Shown: one piece after another, positions 39,731 to 47,263 of the stretch
Layout of the letters: every line of letters starts with the position of its first letter
How positions within the stretch are numbered: position 1 is the first letter of the stretch
Source of the DNA: Enterobacter ludwigii
GTDB taxonomy: Bacteria > Pseudomonadota > Gammaproteobacteria > Enterobacterales > Enterobacteriaceae
DNA: 64,000 nucleotides
Direction of reading: 5' to 3'
NCBI RefSeq assembly: GCF_001750725.1
Contig: NZ_CP017279.1
Location: 2,418,001 to 2,482,000, forward strand
Made by a program: the position numbers and the translations under genes
Notes under the pieces: model-generated
What the model was told of the DNA's origin: nothing
The model's input: only the letters and a program-made list of their open reading frames with translations
The model's database searches: none

Positions 39731-41491
39731 ATGGTGACGAATCGTCAGCGCTACCGTGAAAAAGTCTCCCAGATGGTCAGCTGGGGACACTGGTTTGCCC
39801 TGTTCAACATTCTGTTAGCGACGGTCATTGGCTGTCGTTATCTGTTTGTCGCAGACTGGCCGACAACGCTAACCGGGCGTATTTACTCCTGGATGAGCGT
39901 TGTGGGTCACTTTAGCTTTTTGGTTTTCGCCACCTATCTGCTGATCCTGTTCCCCCTGACGTTTATCGTCATGTCGCAGCGGCTCATGCGTTTCTTGTCC
40001 GCTATCCTCGCGACGGCGGGGATAACGCTGCTGCTTATCGACAGCGAAGTCTTTACCCGTTTTCACCTGCATCTCAACCCCATCGTCTGGGAACTGGTGA
40101 TCAACCCGGATCAAAACGAAACGGCCCGTGACTGGCAGCTGATGTTTATCAGCGTTCCGGTGATCCTGCTTATTGAGATGCTGTTTGCCACCTGGAGCTG
40201 GCAAAAACTGCGCAGCCTGACCCGGCGCCGCCATTACGCGAAGCCCGTTGCGACGCTCTTTTTCGTCTCCTTTATTAGCTCGCACATCATGTATATCTGG
40301 GCGGATGCGAACTTCTATCGCCCTATTACCATGCAGCGCGCTAACCTGCCGCTCTCTTATCCGATGACGGCCCGCCGTTTCCTCGAAAAACACGGCCTGC
40401 TGGATGCGCAGGAGTATCAGCGCCGTCTGGTCGAACAGGGTAATCCGGAAGCGGTCAGCGTTCAGTATCCGCTGAGCGAACTACGCTATCGCGATATGGG
40501 CCGCGGGCAAAACGTCCTGTTAATCACCGTCGATGGCCTGAATTATTCACGTTACGAGAAGCAGATGCCTGCTCTGGCTGATTTCGCCAGTAAGAACGTG
40601 ACGTTTACACAGCATATGAGTTCCGGTAACTCGACCGATGCGGGTATCTTTGGTCTGTTCTACGGTATTTCAGCCGGATACATAGACGGCGTGCTGTCCG
40701 CCCGTATTCCTGCGGCACTGATCACCGGGCTTAATCAGCAGGGTTATCAGTTAGGGCTATTCTCATCGGATGGCTTTAACAGCGCGCTCTATCGCCAGGC
40801 GCTGCTGTCAGACTTCTCACTGCCGGCGGCACAGAGCCAGACAGATGAACAGACCGCCAGTCAGTGGATAAGCTGGCTGCAACGCTACGCCCAGGAAGAT
40901 AACCGCTGGTTCTCGTGGGTTGCCTTAAACGGCACCAACCTTGAGGACACGAATCAGAAAGGCTTTGCGCGCCGCTACAGCCGCGCTGCCGGTGACGTGG
41001 ATGCACAAATCGGCCGCGTGCTCGACGCGTTGCGCGAGTCTGGCAAGCTGGATAACACCGTCGTGATCGTCACGGCCGGTCATGGTATCCCGTTGGGTGA
41101 CGAGACGAAGAGCATGGAGTGGTCGCGTCCAAATCTGCATGTTCCGCTGGTGATCCACTGGCCGGGAACGCCGGCGCAGCGCATCAATATGCTGACTGAA
41201 CATAAAGATGTGATGACGACCCTGATGCAACGTCTGCTGCACGTCAGCACGCCAGCAAACGAGTATTCACAGGGGCAGGATCTCTTCAGTGCCACCCGCC
41301 GCCATAACTGGGTGACGGCTGCCGGAGAGAGCACGCTGGTGGTGACTACGCCAGCGCTGACGCTGGTGCTGAACAACAATGGGAAGTATCAGACGTATAA
41401 TCTGCAGGGTGAGCGGTTGAAAGACCAAAAACCGCAGCTGAGCCTGCTGCTGCAGGTTCTGACGGATGAGAAGCGCTTTATCGCTAACTGA
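39731..41491 (+). CDS. yejM: Inner membrane protein YejM (PbgA/LapC)
   Basis: Essential regulator of lipopolysaccharide synthesis that senses periplasmic-leaflet LPS and, through LapB, controls FtsH degradation of LpxC. It has 586 residues: five N-terminal membrane segments (to about 190) and a periplasmic sulfatase/phosphatase-like domain (LLITVDGLNYSR, HMSSGNSTDAGIFGLFYG). The ATG at 39731 matches the E. coli start MVT; a longer frame overlaps yejL. Confidence 0.96.
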   Translation: MVTNRQRYREKVSQMVSWGHWFALFNILLATVIGCRYLFVADWPTTLTGRIYSWMSVVGHFSFLVFATYLLILFPLTFIVMSQRLMRFLSAILATAGITLLLIDSEVFTRFHLHLNPIVWELVINPDQNETARDWQLMFISVPVILLIEMLFATWSWQKLRSLTRRRHYAKPVATLFFVSFISSHIMYIWADANFYRPITMQRANLPLSYPMTARRFLEKHGLLDAQEYQRRLVEQGNPEAVSVQYPLSELRYRDMGRGQNVLLITVDGLNYSRYEKQMPALADFASKNVTFTQHMSSGNSTDAGIFGLFYGISAGYIDGVLSARIPAALITGLNQQGYQLGLFSSDGFNSALYRQALLSDFSLPAAQSQTDEQTASQWISWLQRYAQEDNRWFSWVALNGTNLEDTNQKGFARRYSRAAGDVDAQIGRVLDALRESGKLDNTVVIVTAGHGIPLGDETKSMEWSRPNLHVPLVIHWPGTPAQRINMLTEHKDVMTTLMQRLLHVSTPANEYSQGQDLFSATRRHNWVTAAGESTLVVTTPALTLVLNNNGKYQTYNLQGERLKDQKPQLSLLLQVLTDEKRFIAN

Positions 41492-41522
41492 TTAATTATA
41501 AACCAGTTAGCAACAGATTCCC

Positions 41523-41550
41523 TTGCATTCAAAACGGAATCGAGTAGTAT
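41523..41550 (+). promoter_or_regulatory. tRNA-Pro promoter
   Basis: TTGCAT and TAGTAT are separated by 16 bases and end 13 bases before the mature tRNA. Confidence 0.6.
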
Positions 41551-41563
41551 TCTTTTTATGCGT

Positions 41564-41640
41564 CGGCACGTAGCGCAGCCTGGTAGCGCACCGTCATGGG
41601 GTGTCGGGGGTCGGAGGTTCAAATCCTCTCGTGCCGACCA
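41564..41640 (+). tRNA. proL: tRNA-Pro (anticodon GGG)
   Basis: A 77-base cloverleaf with acceptor stem CGGCACG/CGTGCCG, encoded CCA end, TTCAAAT T-loop and anticodon GGG at 41598-41600. It matches E. coli proL and has the same upstream neighbour, yejM. Base 73 is A. It borders the accessory region to its right. Confidence 0.98.
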
Positions 41641-41652
41641 AAAATACTCTTT

Positions 41653-41681
41653 AAAACCAGCCAGCTATGGCTGGTTTTTTT
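41653..41681 (+). terminator. tRNA-Pro terminator
   Basis: AACCAGCC-AGCTAT-GGCTGGTT followed by further Ts is a strong intrinsic terminator 15 bases after the CCA end. Confidence 0.9.
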
Positions 41682-41764
41682 ATTGCATCATTTCTGATGG
41701 GAATCATTACCTGTAGTTTCAGCACCAACGGTCGACACCTCCCCCTTAAAACACTCCGCCACGC

Positions 41765-41792
41765 TTGACGCTGTATATTTTTACAGTAAAAA
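41765..41792 (+). promoter_or_regulatory. dinI-like gene promoter with embedded LexA box
   Basis: TTGACG and TAAAAA are separated by 16 bases, and those 16 bases (41771-41786) are exactly a LexA box, CTGT-N8-ACAG. Bound LexA would fully occlude the promoter, so the gene should be induced by DNA damage. Confidence 0.85.
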
Positions 41793-41826
41793 TACCTCCC
41801 GCACTTGAAGTTATTACGGAGGTTTT

Positions 41827-42066
41827 ATGTTTGTTGAGTTGGTTTACGATAAGCGAAATGTTCAGGGCCTGGATGGAGCCAGAGAAATTATATTGGCCGA
41901 GCTTACGAAGCGAGTGCATAACATCTTCCCTGATGCTGAAGTGAAGGTTAAGCCTATGCAGGCTAACGGACTCAATAGCGATGCCAGCAAAAGCGATCGT
42001 GAAAAGTTGAACCGCATGCTGGAGGATATGTTTGAAGAGTCTGATATGTGGCTTACAAATGAATAA
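41827..42066 (+). CDS. DinI-like family protein
   Basis: A 79-residue DinI/ImpC-type protein. DinI stabilises or modulates the RecA filament in the SOS response. The sequence begins MFVELVYDKRNVQGLDGA and ends with an acidic helix (MLEDMFEESDMWLTNE), the form common in lambdoid prophages rather than chromosomal E. coli DinI. A strong CGGAGG Shine-Dalgarno lies four bases before the ATG. No other phage gene was seen nearby, so it may be a prophage remnant or a domesticated gene. Confidence 0.88.
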   Translation: MFVELVYDKRNVQGLDGAREIILAELTKRVHNIFPDAEVKVKPMQANGLNSDASKSDREKLNRMLEDMFEESDMWLTNE

Positions 42067-42187
42067 ATTTCTTTGAAGCCCTCATATCGAATGTATTGGC
42101 GCGGACTTTAGCTGACATTTTTCCTTTGTGTAAGACAATAACATTGGACAATCGACTTAGTGCGATAAACCAACGTCTGGAGCAGTG

Positions 42188-42517
42188 ATGATAAAAACAG
42201 TCGAGATACTGCAATACAATTTACACAAAGGCACCGGAGCAGTTTTTCATAACGTCATGGCAGAAATTAGCGTTCCCCTACATCAACGCCACGGCATCGA
42301 TGTGGTGTCGTTTGGTAACTCTCTGCACGATCTTGATTGCTACTATCTCATTCGAGCCTTTGAAAATATTGAAAATATGAATACGGTGCTTAATTCTTTC
42401 TACGCGAGTACAGACTGGCGCTGCGGGCCTCGTAGGTCCATCATTGACTGCATCGAAACAAGCATTAAGACAGTAATTGATCTGCCACGAGTAAGTGTGG
42501 ATGGGCTCCGAGTGTAA
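42188..42517 (+). CDS. NIPSNAP family protein
   Basis: A 109-residue protein that reads as a single NIPSNAP/dimeric alpha-beta barrel domain (VEILQYNLHKGTG start, ending near IETSIKTVIDLP). Function is unknown. The ATG at 42188 follows GGAG by five bases; an overlapping GTG at 42185 is less well placed. It is separated by 121 bases from the DinI-like gene and is lower in GC than the flanking conserved genes. Confidence 0.6.
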   Translation: MIKTVEILQYNLHKGTGAVFHNVMAEISVPLHQRHGIDVVSFGNSLHDLDCYYLIRAFENIENMNTVLNSFYASTDWRCGPRRSIIDCIETSIKTVIDLPRVSVDGLRV

Positions 42518-42727
42518 GTCCAAATCTGTTACGTCGCGATTGAGCTTTTACTGCCTTATTAGGTTTGGTTCGGTGTATTGAAACTGCCAAAACGAGTCTG
42601 AGCTTATACATATCTAACCCTGCCCTGCTCCCCATTGATTAACACACCGCGATGTTTGTAATGTCTTCATAAGCCACATGAGGACATCCCCAAGAAGCGT
42701 TTTTCCGACCAACATATTGTTGAAAAC

Positions 42728-42751
42728 CAACCCTTCCGGGTTGTTTTTTTA
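42728..42751 (+). terminator. Plus-strand intrinsic terminator
   Basis: CAACCC-TTCC-GGGTTG followed by seven Ts. The nearest upstream gene on this strand ends 210 bases earlier, so it may serve the NIPSNAP gene or an unrecognised small RNA. Confidence 0.8.
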
Positions 42752-42789
42752 TTTCTGCAAAGGGAAATGGGTGTCATGTCACTCACTGG

Positions 42790-42815
42790 AAAAAAAGGGG
42801 CCCGTTTTGGCCCCC
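42790..42815 (-). terminator. Terminator of the lipoprotein gene
   Basis: GGGGCC-CGTTTT-GGCCCC, with a run of As on the left acting as U-tract for the minus strand. It lies just after the stop of the lipoprotein gene. Confidence 0.82.
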
Positions 42816-42822
42816 TGATGCA

Positions 42823-43146
42823 TTACTGTTTCACTTTGGCCTTTTCCTCATTGATGACGTTTAGCGCTGCTGCGGTGCAATCACCCTGAGCGATCCTGAG
42901 CGTACCCGCCTGTTGGCGTTGCTCCAACAATGCGGAAAGCGTGTTGTAAACTTTCGTTTCGTGGTGGGCCTGTGCATAGCCCAACGCCTCGCAGATTTGA
43001 AAATCTGACATTGCCGCAACACGTTTACCGTTCCCCCCCATGAAAGGCCGGGTGCTTAATGCATCCGTTTCGGGTTGAGAAGCAATGCTACATCCTGTTG
43101 TAGTCACCGCTGCCAGAATGAAGAATATCCACTGAGCCTTTTTCAT
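42823..43146 (-). CDS. Putative small lipoprotein, function unknown
   Basis: A 107-residue protein with a lipoprotein-type signal: MKKAQWIFFILAAVTTTGC, with Cys19 the probable lipid site. The mature part holds a DFQICEALGYAQAHH...LLEQRQQAGTL...GDC pattern, with two cysteines and a short helical repeat-like region, resembling other small enterobacterial lipoproteins. I do not recognise a named family. The start at 43146 was chosen to place the signal at the N terminus; an in-frame GTG at 43173 is possible. It lies downstream of the secreted repeat protein on the same strand. Confidence 0.65.
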   Translation of the reverse strand: MKKAQWIFFILAAVTTTGCSIASQPETDALSTRPFMGGNGKRVAAMSDFQICEALGYAQAHHETKVYNTLSALLEQRQQAGTLRIAQGDCTAAALNVINEEKAKVKQ

Positions 43147-43291
43147 CAGTAACACTTTTTTTAAGGGTTTCACTTAAAATACTTCCCAAATTCGACATGT
43201 TGTCGCCTGATTTCTTTCAGGTTTGCCACTATTCCAGCCATACACCAGCCACTGACAACCCCCAAAAACCAACCCATCAAGAGATTTACTA

Positions 43292-44251
43292 TCACCAGTG
43301 ACCCACGTTTCTGGAGCCAGACTGAGCGCTACCACCACCAATATGATTGCCACCGCCTAAGCCGTGGGCGCTGTTGCTGTTGGCTGCATTGTTGCTGCCG
43401 TTCCCCGTTCCATGCTCATGTCGTGAGTTATTACGGCTATGATCGCTTCCCTGACGCTGAGAGACGATCAACGCGTCTACATGCGGAACTGCGATTTGCA
43501 CATTCGGATCGACTTTGGCGATCTCCCCTGCGGTGGTGGTAGTGGTGACACCATTAACCGTGATATTCACAGGCGTCCCCGGCTTCATACTGGACACAGC
43601 AACGTTAATCGAGCCCGTGTCTTTTGTTATGGCAACACTTGTAACGTTATCAGGTGCTTTCGTGGTGGCTGGAGTATGAGTAAGCGAGGGCGCAGTAACC
43701 GCCTTGCCAGCGGGTAAGGCTGGACCTGTTGTCGCTTGCTGCATAGACACCACTGCGGCGCGGTAAGTTGTGCCTGTGATTTGTGGCGCAGCCACTGCAG
43801 ACGTTTTGGTGGCGTCAGGGGTGTTAACGGCAGTTCCTGCAGGTAAGGCTGGCCCTGTAGTGACTTGCTGCATTGAAATCACAGCGTTCCGGTAAGTCGT
43901 GCCCGTAATGTGTGGCGTTTTCTGCTGCAGGGGTTGCGGCGTTCTTTGTGTTACAGGTCGCGGCGCATCGGGAGCCATTTCCGTTGCCTGTACTGCATTA
44001 ATACGATTGCCTGCAGTGCGTAAGCTGTTTTCGATGTCCCCTAAACGGGCCATATTTTCAGGTGAACGGTCGGCATTGTAAGCCTTTAATGCAGCCTGCT
44101 TATCCTCCATGGCCTGATTGGCTTCATTGCGAATCGACTGAATAGCCGTGGCTTTTTCATCCATAGTCATGAAATTAGAAGCGAAGGCGTTCACACTTCC
44201 GCATGAAAGCGCAATTATTACGGATAAAGAAATGATAGAATGGCGGTTCAT
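43292..44251 (-). CDS. Secreted repeat protein with Gly/Asn/His-rich tail, function unknown
   Basis: A 319-residue protein with a Sec signal peptide (cleavage near NAFAS, residue 25), a charged helical segment (about 30-90), two tandem 43-residue repeats (each with ITGTTYR-AV-SMQQ-TTGPALPAG, about 113-200), a Val/Thr-rich stretch that may form beta structure (SINVAVSSMKPGTPVNITVNG), and a C-terminal tail rich in Gly, Asn, Ser and His. It has no cysteine after the signal. I recognise no family. A surface or matrix-like role is only a guess. The lipoprotein gene lies 145 bases downstream on the same strand. Confidence 0.7.
   Translation of the reverse strand: MNRHSIISLSVIIALSCGSVNAFASNFMTMDEKATAIQSIRNEANQAMEDKQAALKAYNADRSPENMARLGDIENSLRTAGNRINAVQATEMAPDAPRPVTQRTPQPLQQKTPHITGTTYRNAVISMQQVTTGPALPAGTAVNTPDATKTSAVAAPQITGTTYRAAVVSMQQATTGPALPAGKAVTAPSLTHTPATTKAPDNVTSVAITKDTGSINVAVSSMKPGTPVNITVNGVTTTTTAGEIAKVDPNVQIAVPHVDALIVSQRQGSDHSRNNSRHEHGTGNGSNNAANSNSAHGLGGGNHIGGGSAQSGSRNVGHW
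43700..43960. repeat. Two 129-bp tandem repeats within the secreted protein gene
   Basis: The string GGTAAGGCTGG recurs at 43713 and 43842, 129 bp apart (43 codons), and the following 100 bases remain clearly similar. The copies have diverged at silent and coding positions, so the duplication is not recent. Confidence 0.8.
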
Positions 44252-44872
44252 TACAATAATTACCTTTAATTTACGTTAAGGGAAAACAGAAACAACAATT
44301 AACTACCCCGGCACATGTCGGGGACTTTTTTCAATAAGCGAAACAAGCACTTCAAACCGCGCATAATAACGACTGTAAACGATTACACTTTTGATATTTA
44401 TCAATATCCCTAATTCAAATCGTAGAAATAACAATCAACTCAGCCACTATATTTCCCTGTTAATTTGCTTCAAAACATCTCTATTGTTATCGCAACAAAT
44501 CATTTTTTAGTGGATAACACTCATATGGTGAATTTTTCCGGTTCATTATCCCGCATAAAAAAAGTGAAATAATGTTTCAGTGCACGTGCATTGACGTAAC
44601 GAAAGCATCCCTCCTCTGGATAAAGCGCCCTGTCCCTGCATAGCTGGTGTGGCCCCAAGCCAGACACCGTCAGCAATGCAGAGAGGAATACATGCCCGGA
44701 TTTCACGCGATAAGAGGTGTGATAATTGAACAACGTGGCGGTATAGCGGGAGGCTAATTACAGAGGCAGGAATTTATTGCAATGGATGACAGGGCTGGTT
44801 GAATCAGCATAAATGCTGTCCAGCCCAGATTCGTACGACTAAAAAAAGAAAAGCATTTTAATAACCGTATTC
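44252..44872. other. Gene-free AT-rich stretch
   Basis: About 620 bases without a reading frame I can support. It contains a plus-strand terminator-like hairpin (44306-44331) close to the start of the divergent-facing secreted protein gene, whose promoter must also lie here. The GC content is well below that of the conserved genes. Confidence 0.55.
44306..44331 (+). terminator. Orphan plus-strand terminator
   Basis: CCCCGGCA-CA-TGTCGGGG (one G-U pair) is followed two bases later by six Ts. No plus-strand gene precedes it; the adjacent gene is on the minus strand and starts 55 bases away. Confidence 0.65.
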
Positions 44873-46060
44873 TTACCGCACTTCGGCAGGCGTTTTACGC
44901 AGATAAAGCAGCGTCAGCAAACAAATCACCGCGCCGGCATAAAAGGTATATTCTGCGCCCCACAGTTCCCAGATAGCGCCGGCACCCACGCTGGCCATCA
45001 GTAACCCGACCCCGCTGACCATACTGAAAAGACCAAACGCCGTACCGCGCAAATCCGCAGGTGCTGTTTTGGCCACCATAGCGGCCAGCAGCCCCTGAGT
45101 CATCCCCATATGCATGCCCCAGAGCGCAACGCCAATAATAATACCGGTCCAGTGGGTACTCAGGGCCAGAACGATATCAGCGGCAATCAATACGACTAGC
45201 CCCCACTGCAGAAGCCGGGTATGGCTCATACCATCAGAGAGTTTGCCAAACGGATAGGCCGAGAAAGAATAGATCACGTTCATCACCACCATCACCAGCG
45301 GGATTAAGGCCAGGGGAACGCCAGACTGTTGCGCACGGAGGACAAGAAAAGCCTCGCTAAAACGTGCCAGTGTGAATACCGCCCCCAGGCCAATGACCCA
45401 CCAGCACGATTTTCCCAGCCGCGTTAAATTCTCTCTTTTGATGGGATTAGTGCGTTTATGTTCGACAGGGGTTTTCGGCTCCTTCAGGCCGAAATACAGC
45501 AGCGCAACCGAAAGAAAGCCGGGGATCAGGGCTATCCAGAAAACCGCGCGAAAATCATTATGTAGCAGCAGCATTAACCCCACGGCCAGTAGTGGCCCCA
45601 GAAATGCGCCGGTGGTATCCATAGACTGACGCAGGCCATATGCCGCCCCACGCAGTTCCGGCGGGGTGATATCTGCGACCAGTGCATCCCGTGGAGCACC
45701 GCGGATCCCCTTCCCCGCACGATCCATCAGGCGCGCGCCTAAAACCATCCCCGAAGAGGATGCGAGGGCGAAAAAGGGTTTGCTCAGCGCACCGAGGCCA
45801 TACCCGAGTAGCGCCAGCCCTTTACGCTTGCCAAGATAGTCGCTAATCGCCCCCGAAAAGACTTTGATAAAGAGAGCGGTAGCCTCCGCGAGTCCTTCAA
45901 TCAGACCGATAACCAACACGCTCGTTCCCAGCGTAGTCACCATAAACAGTGGAAGCAGGCTGTGAATACTCTCTGACGAGATGTCCATCAACATACTGAC
46001 GCCACCCACTACCCAGACCCCACGAGGGATCCGGCTGAGTACCGTAAATCTGGAAAGCAT
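44873..46060 (-). CDS. MFS transporter, substrate unknown
   Basis: A 395-residue major facilitator with about twelve hydrophobic segments. Motif A-like residues lie at SGAISDYLGKRKGLAL and a second copy at YPFGKLSDGMSH. The N-terminal half carries GARLMDRAGKGIRGAPRDALVAD, a segment typical of one bacterial MFS group with unknown substrates. Two flanking hairpins (the next at 46150) isolate it as a single-gene unit. It is not present at this place in E. coli. Confidence 0.82.
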   Translation of the reverse strand: MLSRFTVLSRIPRGVWVVGGVSMLMDISSESIHSLLPLFMVTTLGTSVLVIGLIEGLAEATALFIKVFSGAISDYLGKRKGLALLGYGLGALSKPFFALASSSGMVLGARLMDRAGKGIRGAPRDALVADITPPELRGAAYGLRQSMDTTGAFLGPLLAVGLMLLLHNDFRAVFWIALIPGFLSVALLYFGLKEPKTPVEHKRTNPIKRENLTRLGKSCWWVIGLGAVFTLARFSEAFLVLRAQQSGVPLALIPLVMVVMNVIYSFSAYPFGKLSDGMSHTRLLQWGLVVLIAADIVLALSTHWTGIIIGVALWGMHMGMTQGLLAAMVAKTAPADLRGTAFGLFSMVSGVGLLMASVGAGAIWELWGAEYTFYAGAVICLLTLLYLRKTPAEVR

Positions 46061-46149
46061 CTGTAACTCCTGCTCTGAAAACAGTGGCCTGACTGCTTAC
46101 AGAATAGGATACGACGGATTAAAAAACCTGAGGAAGAACAACGAGCCAA

Positions 46150-46181
46150 TAAAAAAGCCAGCGCTCAGGCTGGCTTTTTTA
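46150..46181. terminator. Bidirectional-type terminator upstream of the MFS gene
   Basis: AAAAAAGCCAGC-GCTCAG-GCTGGCTTTTTT is symmetric, but both flanking genes are on the minus strand, so it ends the small membrane protein gene that starts at 46457. Confidence 0.88.
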
Positions 46182-46196
46182 TCGCAGGAAAGGCGT

Positions 46197-46457
46197 TTAA
46201 TGTTTATCACGCCCACCCAGGAAGAAAATGCCCAGCGGAATGGCAAGCAGCACGGTGAACACCAGGCTATAAACAAAGATCATCGCTGATTGCAGGACAT
46301 ACATGCTGGTCGTCCAGGCAGAGAGAGGAATGTTGTATTGTTCAATAACGCCAACAATGGTTGCCCGCCCAACGCACGCGGCAGCAATCATAAACACAAC
46401 CAGTAGCGCCAACAGGAACTTGCGGCCTTCAGGTGTTTTCAGTTTTGCACGTACCAT
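46197..46457 (-). CDS. Small membrane protein, DUF2534-like
   Basis: An 86-residue protein with two hydrophobic segments (about 13-33 and 52-78) starting MVRAKLKTPEGRKFLLAL and ending FFLGGRDKH. It resembles the DUF2534 group of small enterobacterial membrane proteins, a tentative match from memory. The start at 46457 follows a purine-rich AGAGAGAG run; a longer frame upstream is unlikely. Function is unknown. Confidence 0.7.
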   Translation of the reverse strand: MVRAKLKTPEGRKFLLALLVVFMIAAACVGRATIVGVIEQYNIPLSAWTTSMYVLQSAMIFVYSLVFTVLLAIPLGIFFLGGRDKH

Positions 46458-46666
46458 CTCTCTCTTCCCTTCACAGATGAATAACATTTTGTGGCGCTTA
46501 AAATAACACGATCTGCCGCCAGACTCCAATGCAGTACAAACAACCACTCATTGCGCATGAATAGAGTTTTATACGCTGCCAATATTGAAAATGTAAGTAA
46601 ATTACACTAATCATTCACGAACATTATGTTAACCTGTGCCTGATAGTTTGACATAAAGGAATGACT

Positions 46667-47170
46667 GTGAAAAAAGCACCTCAATTTGCCATTGCCCTGA
46701 TTGCCGCCGCATGCGTTAGCACCAGCGCTTTCGCCAGCGACACCCCTAAAGCGCAGCCTCTGGAAAAAGTAGCGCCTTATCCGCAAGCGGAAAAAGGGAT
46801 GAAGCGTCAGGTCATTCAGTTACCCGCTCAGCAGGATGAAGCGAATTTCAAAGTGGAACTGTTAATTGGCCAGACGCTGGAAGTGGACTGCAACCAGCAC
46901 CGTCTGGGCGGTCAGCTGGAAAGCAAAACCCTGGAAGGTTGGGGCTACGACTATTACGTCTTTGATAAAGTGACGTCTCCGGTTTCGACCATGATGGCCT
47001 GCCCGGATGGCAAGAAAGAGAAGAAATTTGTTACCGCGTATCTGGGTGACAACAGTCTGCTGCGCTATAACAGCAAGCTGCCAATCGTCGTTTATACGCC
47101 TGCAAACGTGGAAGTGAAATATCGCGTGTGGAAGGCGGAAGAAGAGACGGGCACCGCAGAAGTCCGTTAA
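46667..47170 (+). CDS. eco: Ecotin, periplasmic serine protease inhibitor
   Basis: Dimeric periplasmic inhibitor of trypsin-like proteases. It has a signal peptide (cleavage near AFAS) and a mature part very close to E. coli ecotin, with the reactive-site loop STMMACP (P1 methionine), the paired cysteines in VDCNQH and MACP, and [16 protein letters not shown] core wording. I set the start at GTG 46667 because AAGGA at 46656-46660 is six bases before it, whereas the in-frame ATG at 46661 directly abuts the Shine-Dalgarno. Length is then 167 residues. Confidence 0.93.
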   Translation: MKKAPQFAIALIAAACVSTSAFASDTPKAQPLEKVAPYPQAEKGMKRQVIQLPAQQDEANFKVELLIGQTLEVDCNQHRLGGQLESKTLEGWGYDYYVFDKVTSPVSTMMACPDGKKEKKFVTAYLGDNSLLRYNSKLPIVVYTPANVEVKYRVWKAEEETGTAEVR

Positions 47171-47177
47171 GGATAAG

Positions 47178-47203
47178 CCGGGTGGCGACTTCGCCTGACC
47201 CGG
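47178..47203. repeat. REP element downstream of eco
   Basis: GCCGGGTGGCG-ACTT-CGCCTGACCCGGC has the classical REP layout, a stem with an internal mismatch (GCCGGGT and ACCCGGC outer arms, GGCG and CGCC inner arms). Confidence 0.75.
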
Positions 47204-47225
47204 CCATGATACTGTGCGGTTTAAT

Positions 47226-47259
47226 AAGCCGGGTAAGCGCTAACGCTACCCGGCTTTTT
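47226..47259. terminator. Terminator between eco and mqo
   Basis: AAGCCGGGTA and TACCCGGCTT flank an inner AGCG/CGCT stem, followed by Ts on the plus strand. It ends eco. It lies just beyond the mqo stop and may also affect mqo transcripts. Confidence 0.82.
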
Positions 47260-47263
47260 CACA

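Larger units (their letters stand above)
42518..42822. other. Gene-free stretch between two accessory genes
   Basis: This 305-base AT-rich stretch holds no reading frame I can support. It contains two facing terminators, 42728-42751 on the plus strand and 42790-42815 on the minus strand, and an isolated CCGACCAA octamer near 42710 identical to bases of the tRNA-Pro 3' end. Confidence 0.5.

Noticed and set aside
42705..42720. Possible attachment-site copy of the tRNA-Pro end
   Set aside because: Only eight bases (CCGACCAA) match; this is expected by chance in a few kilobases and no integrase is present.
44521..44733. Seventy-codon minus-strand open frame in the 44.3-44.9 kb gap
   Set aside because: It needs a TTG start, has no convincing Shine-Dalgarno, and its composition does not look like a protein. 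I could not tell it from chance.
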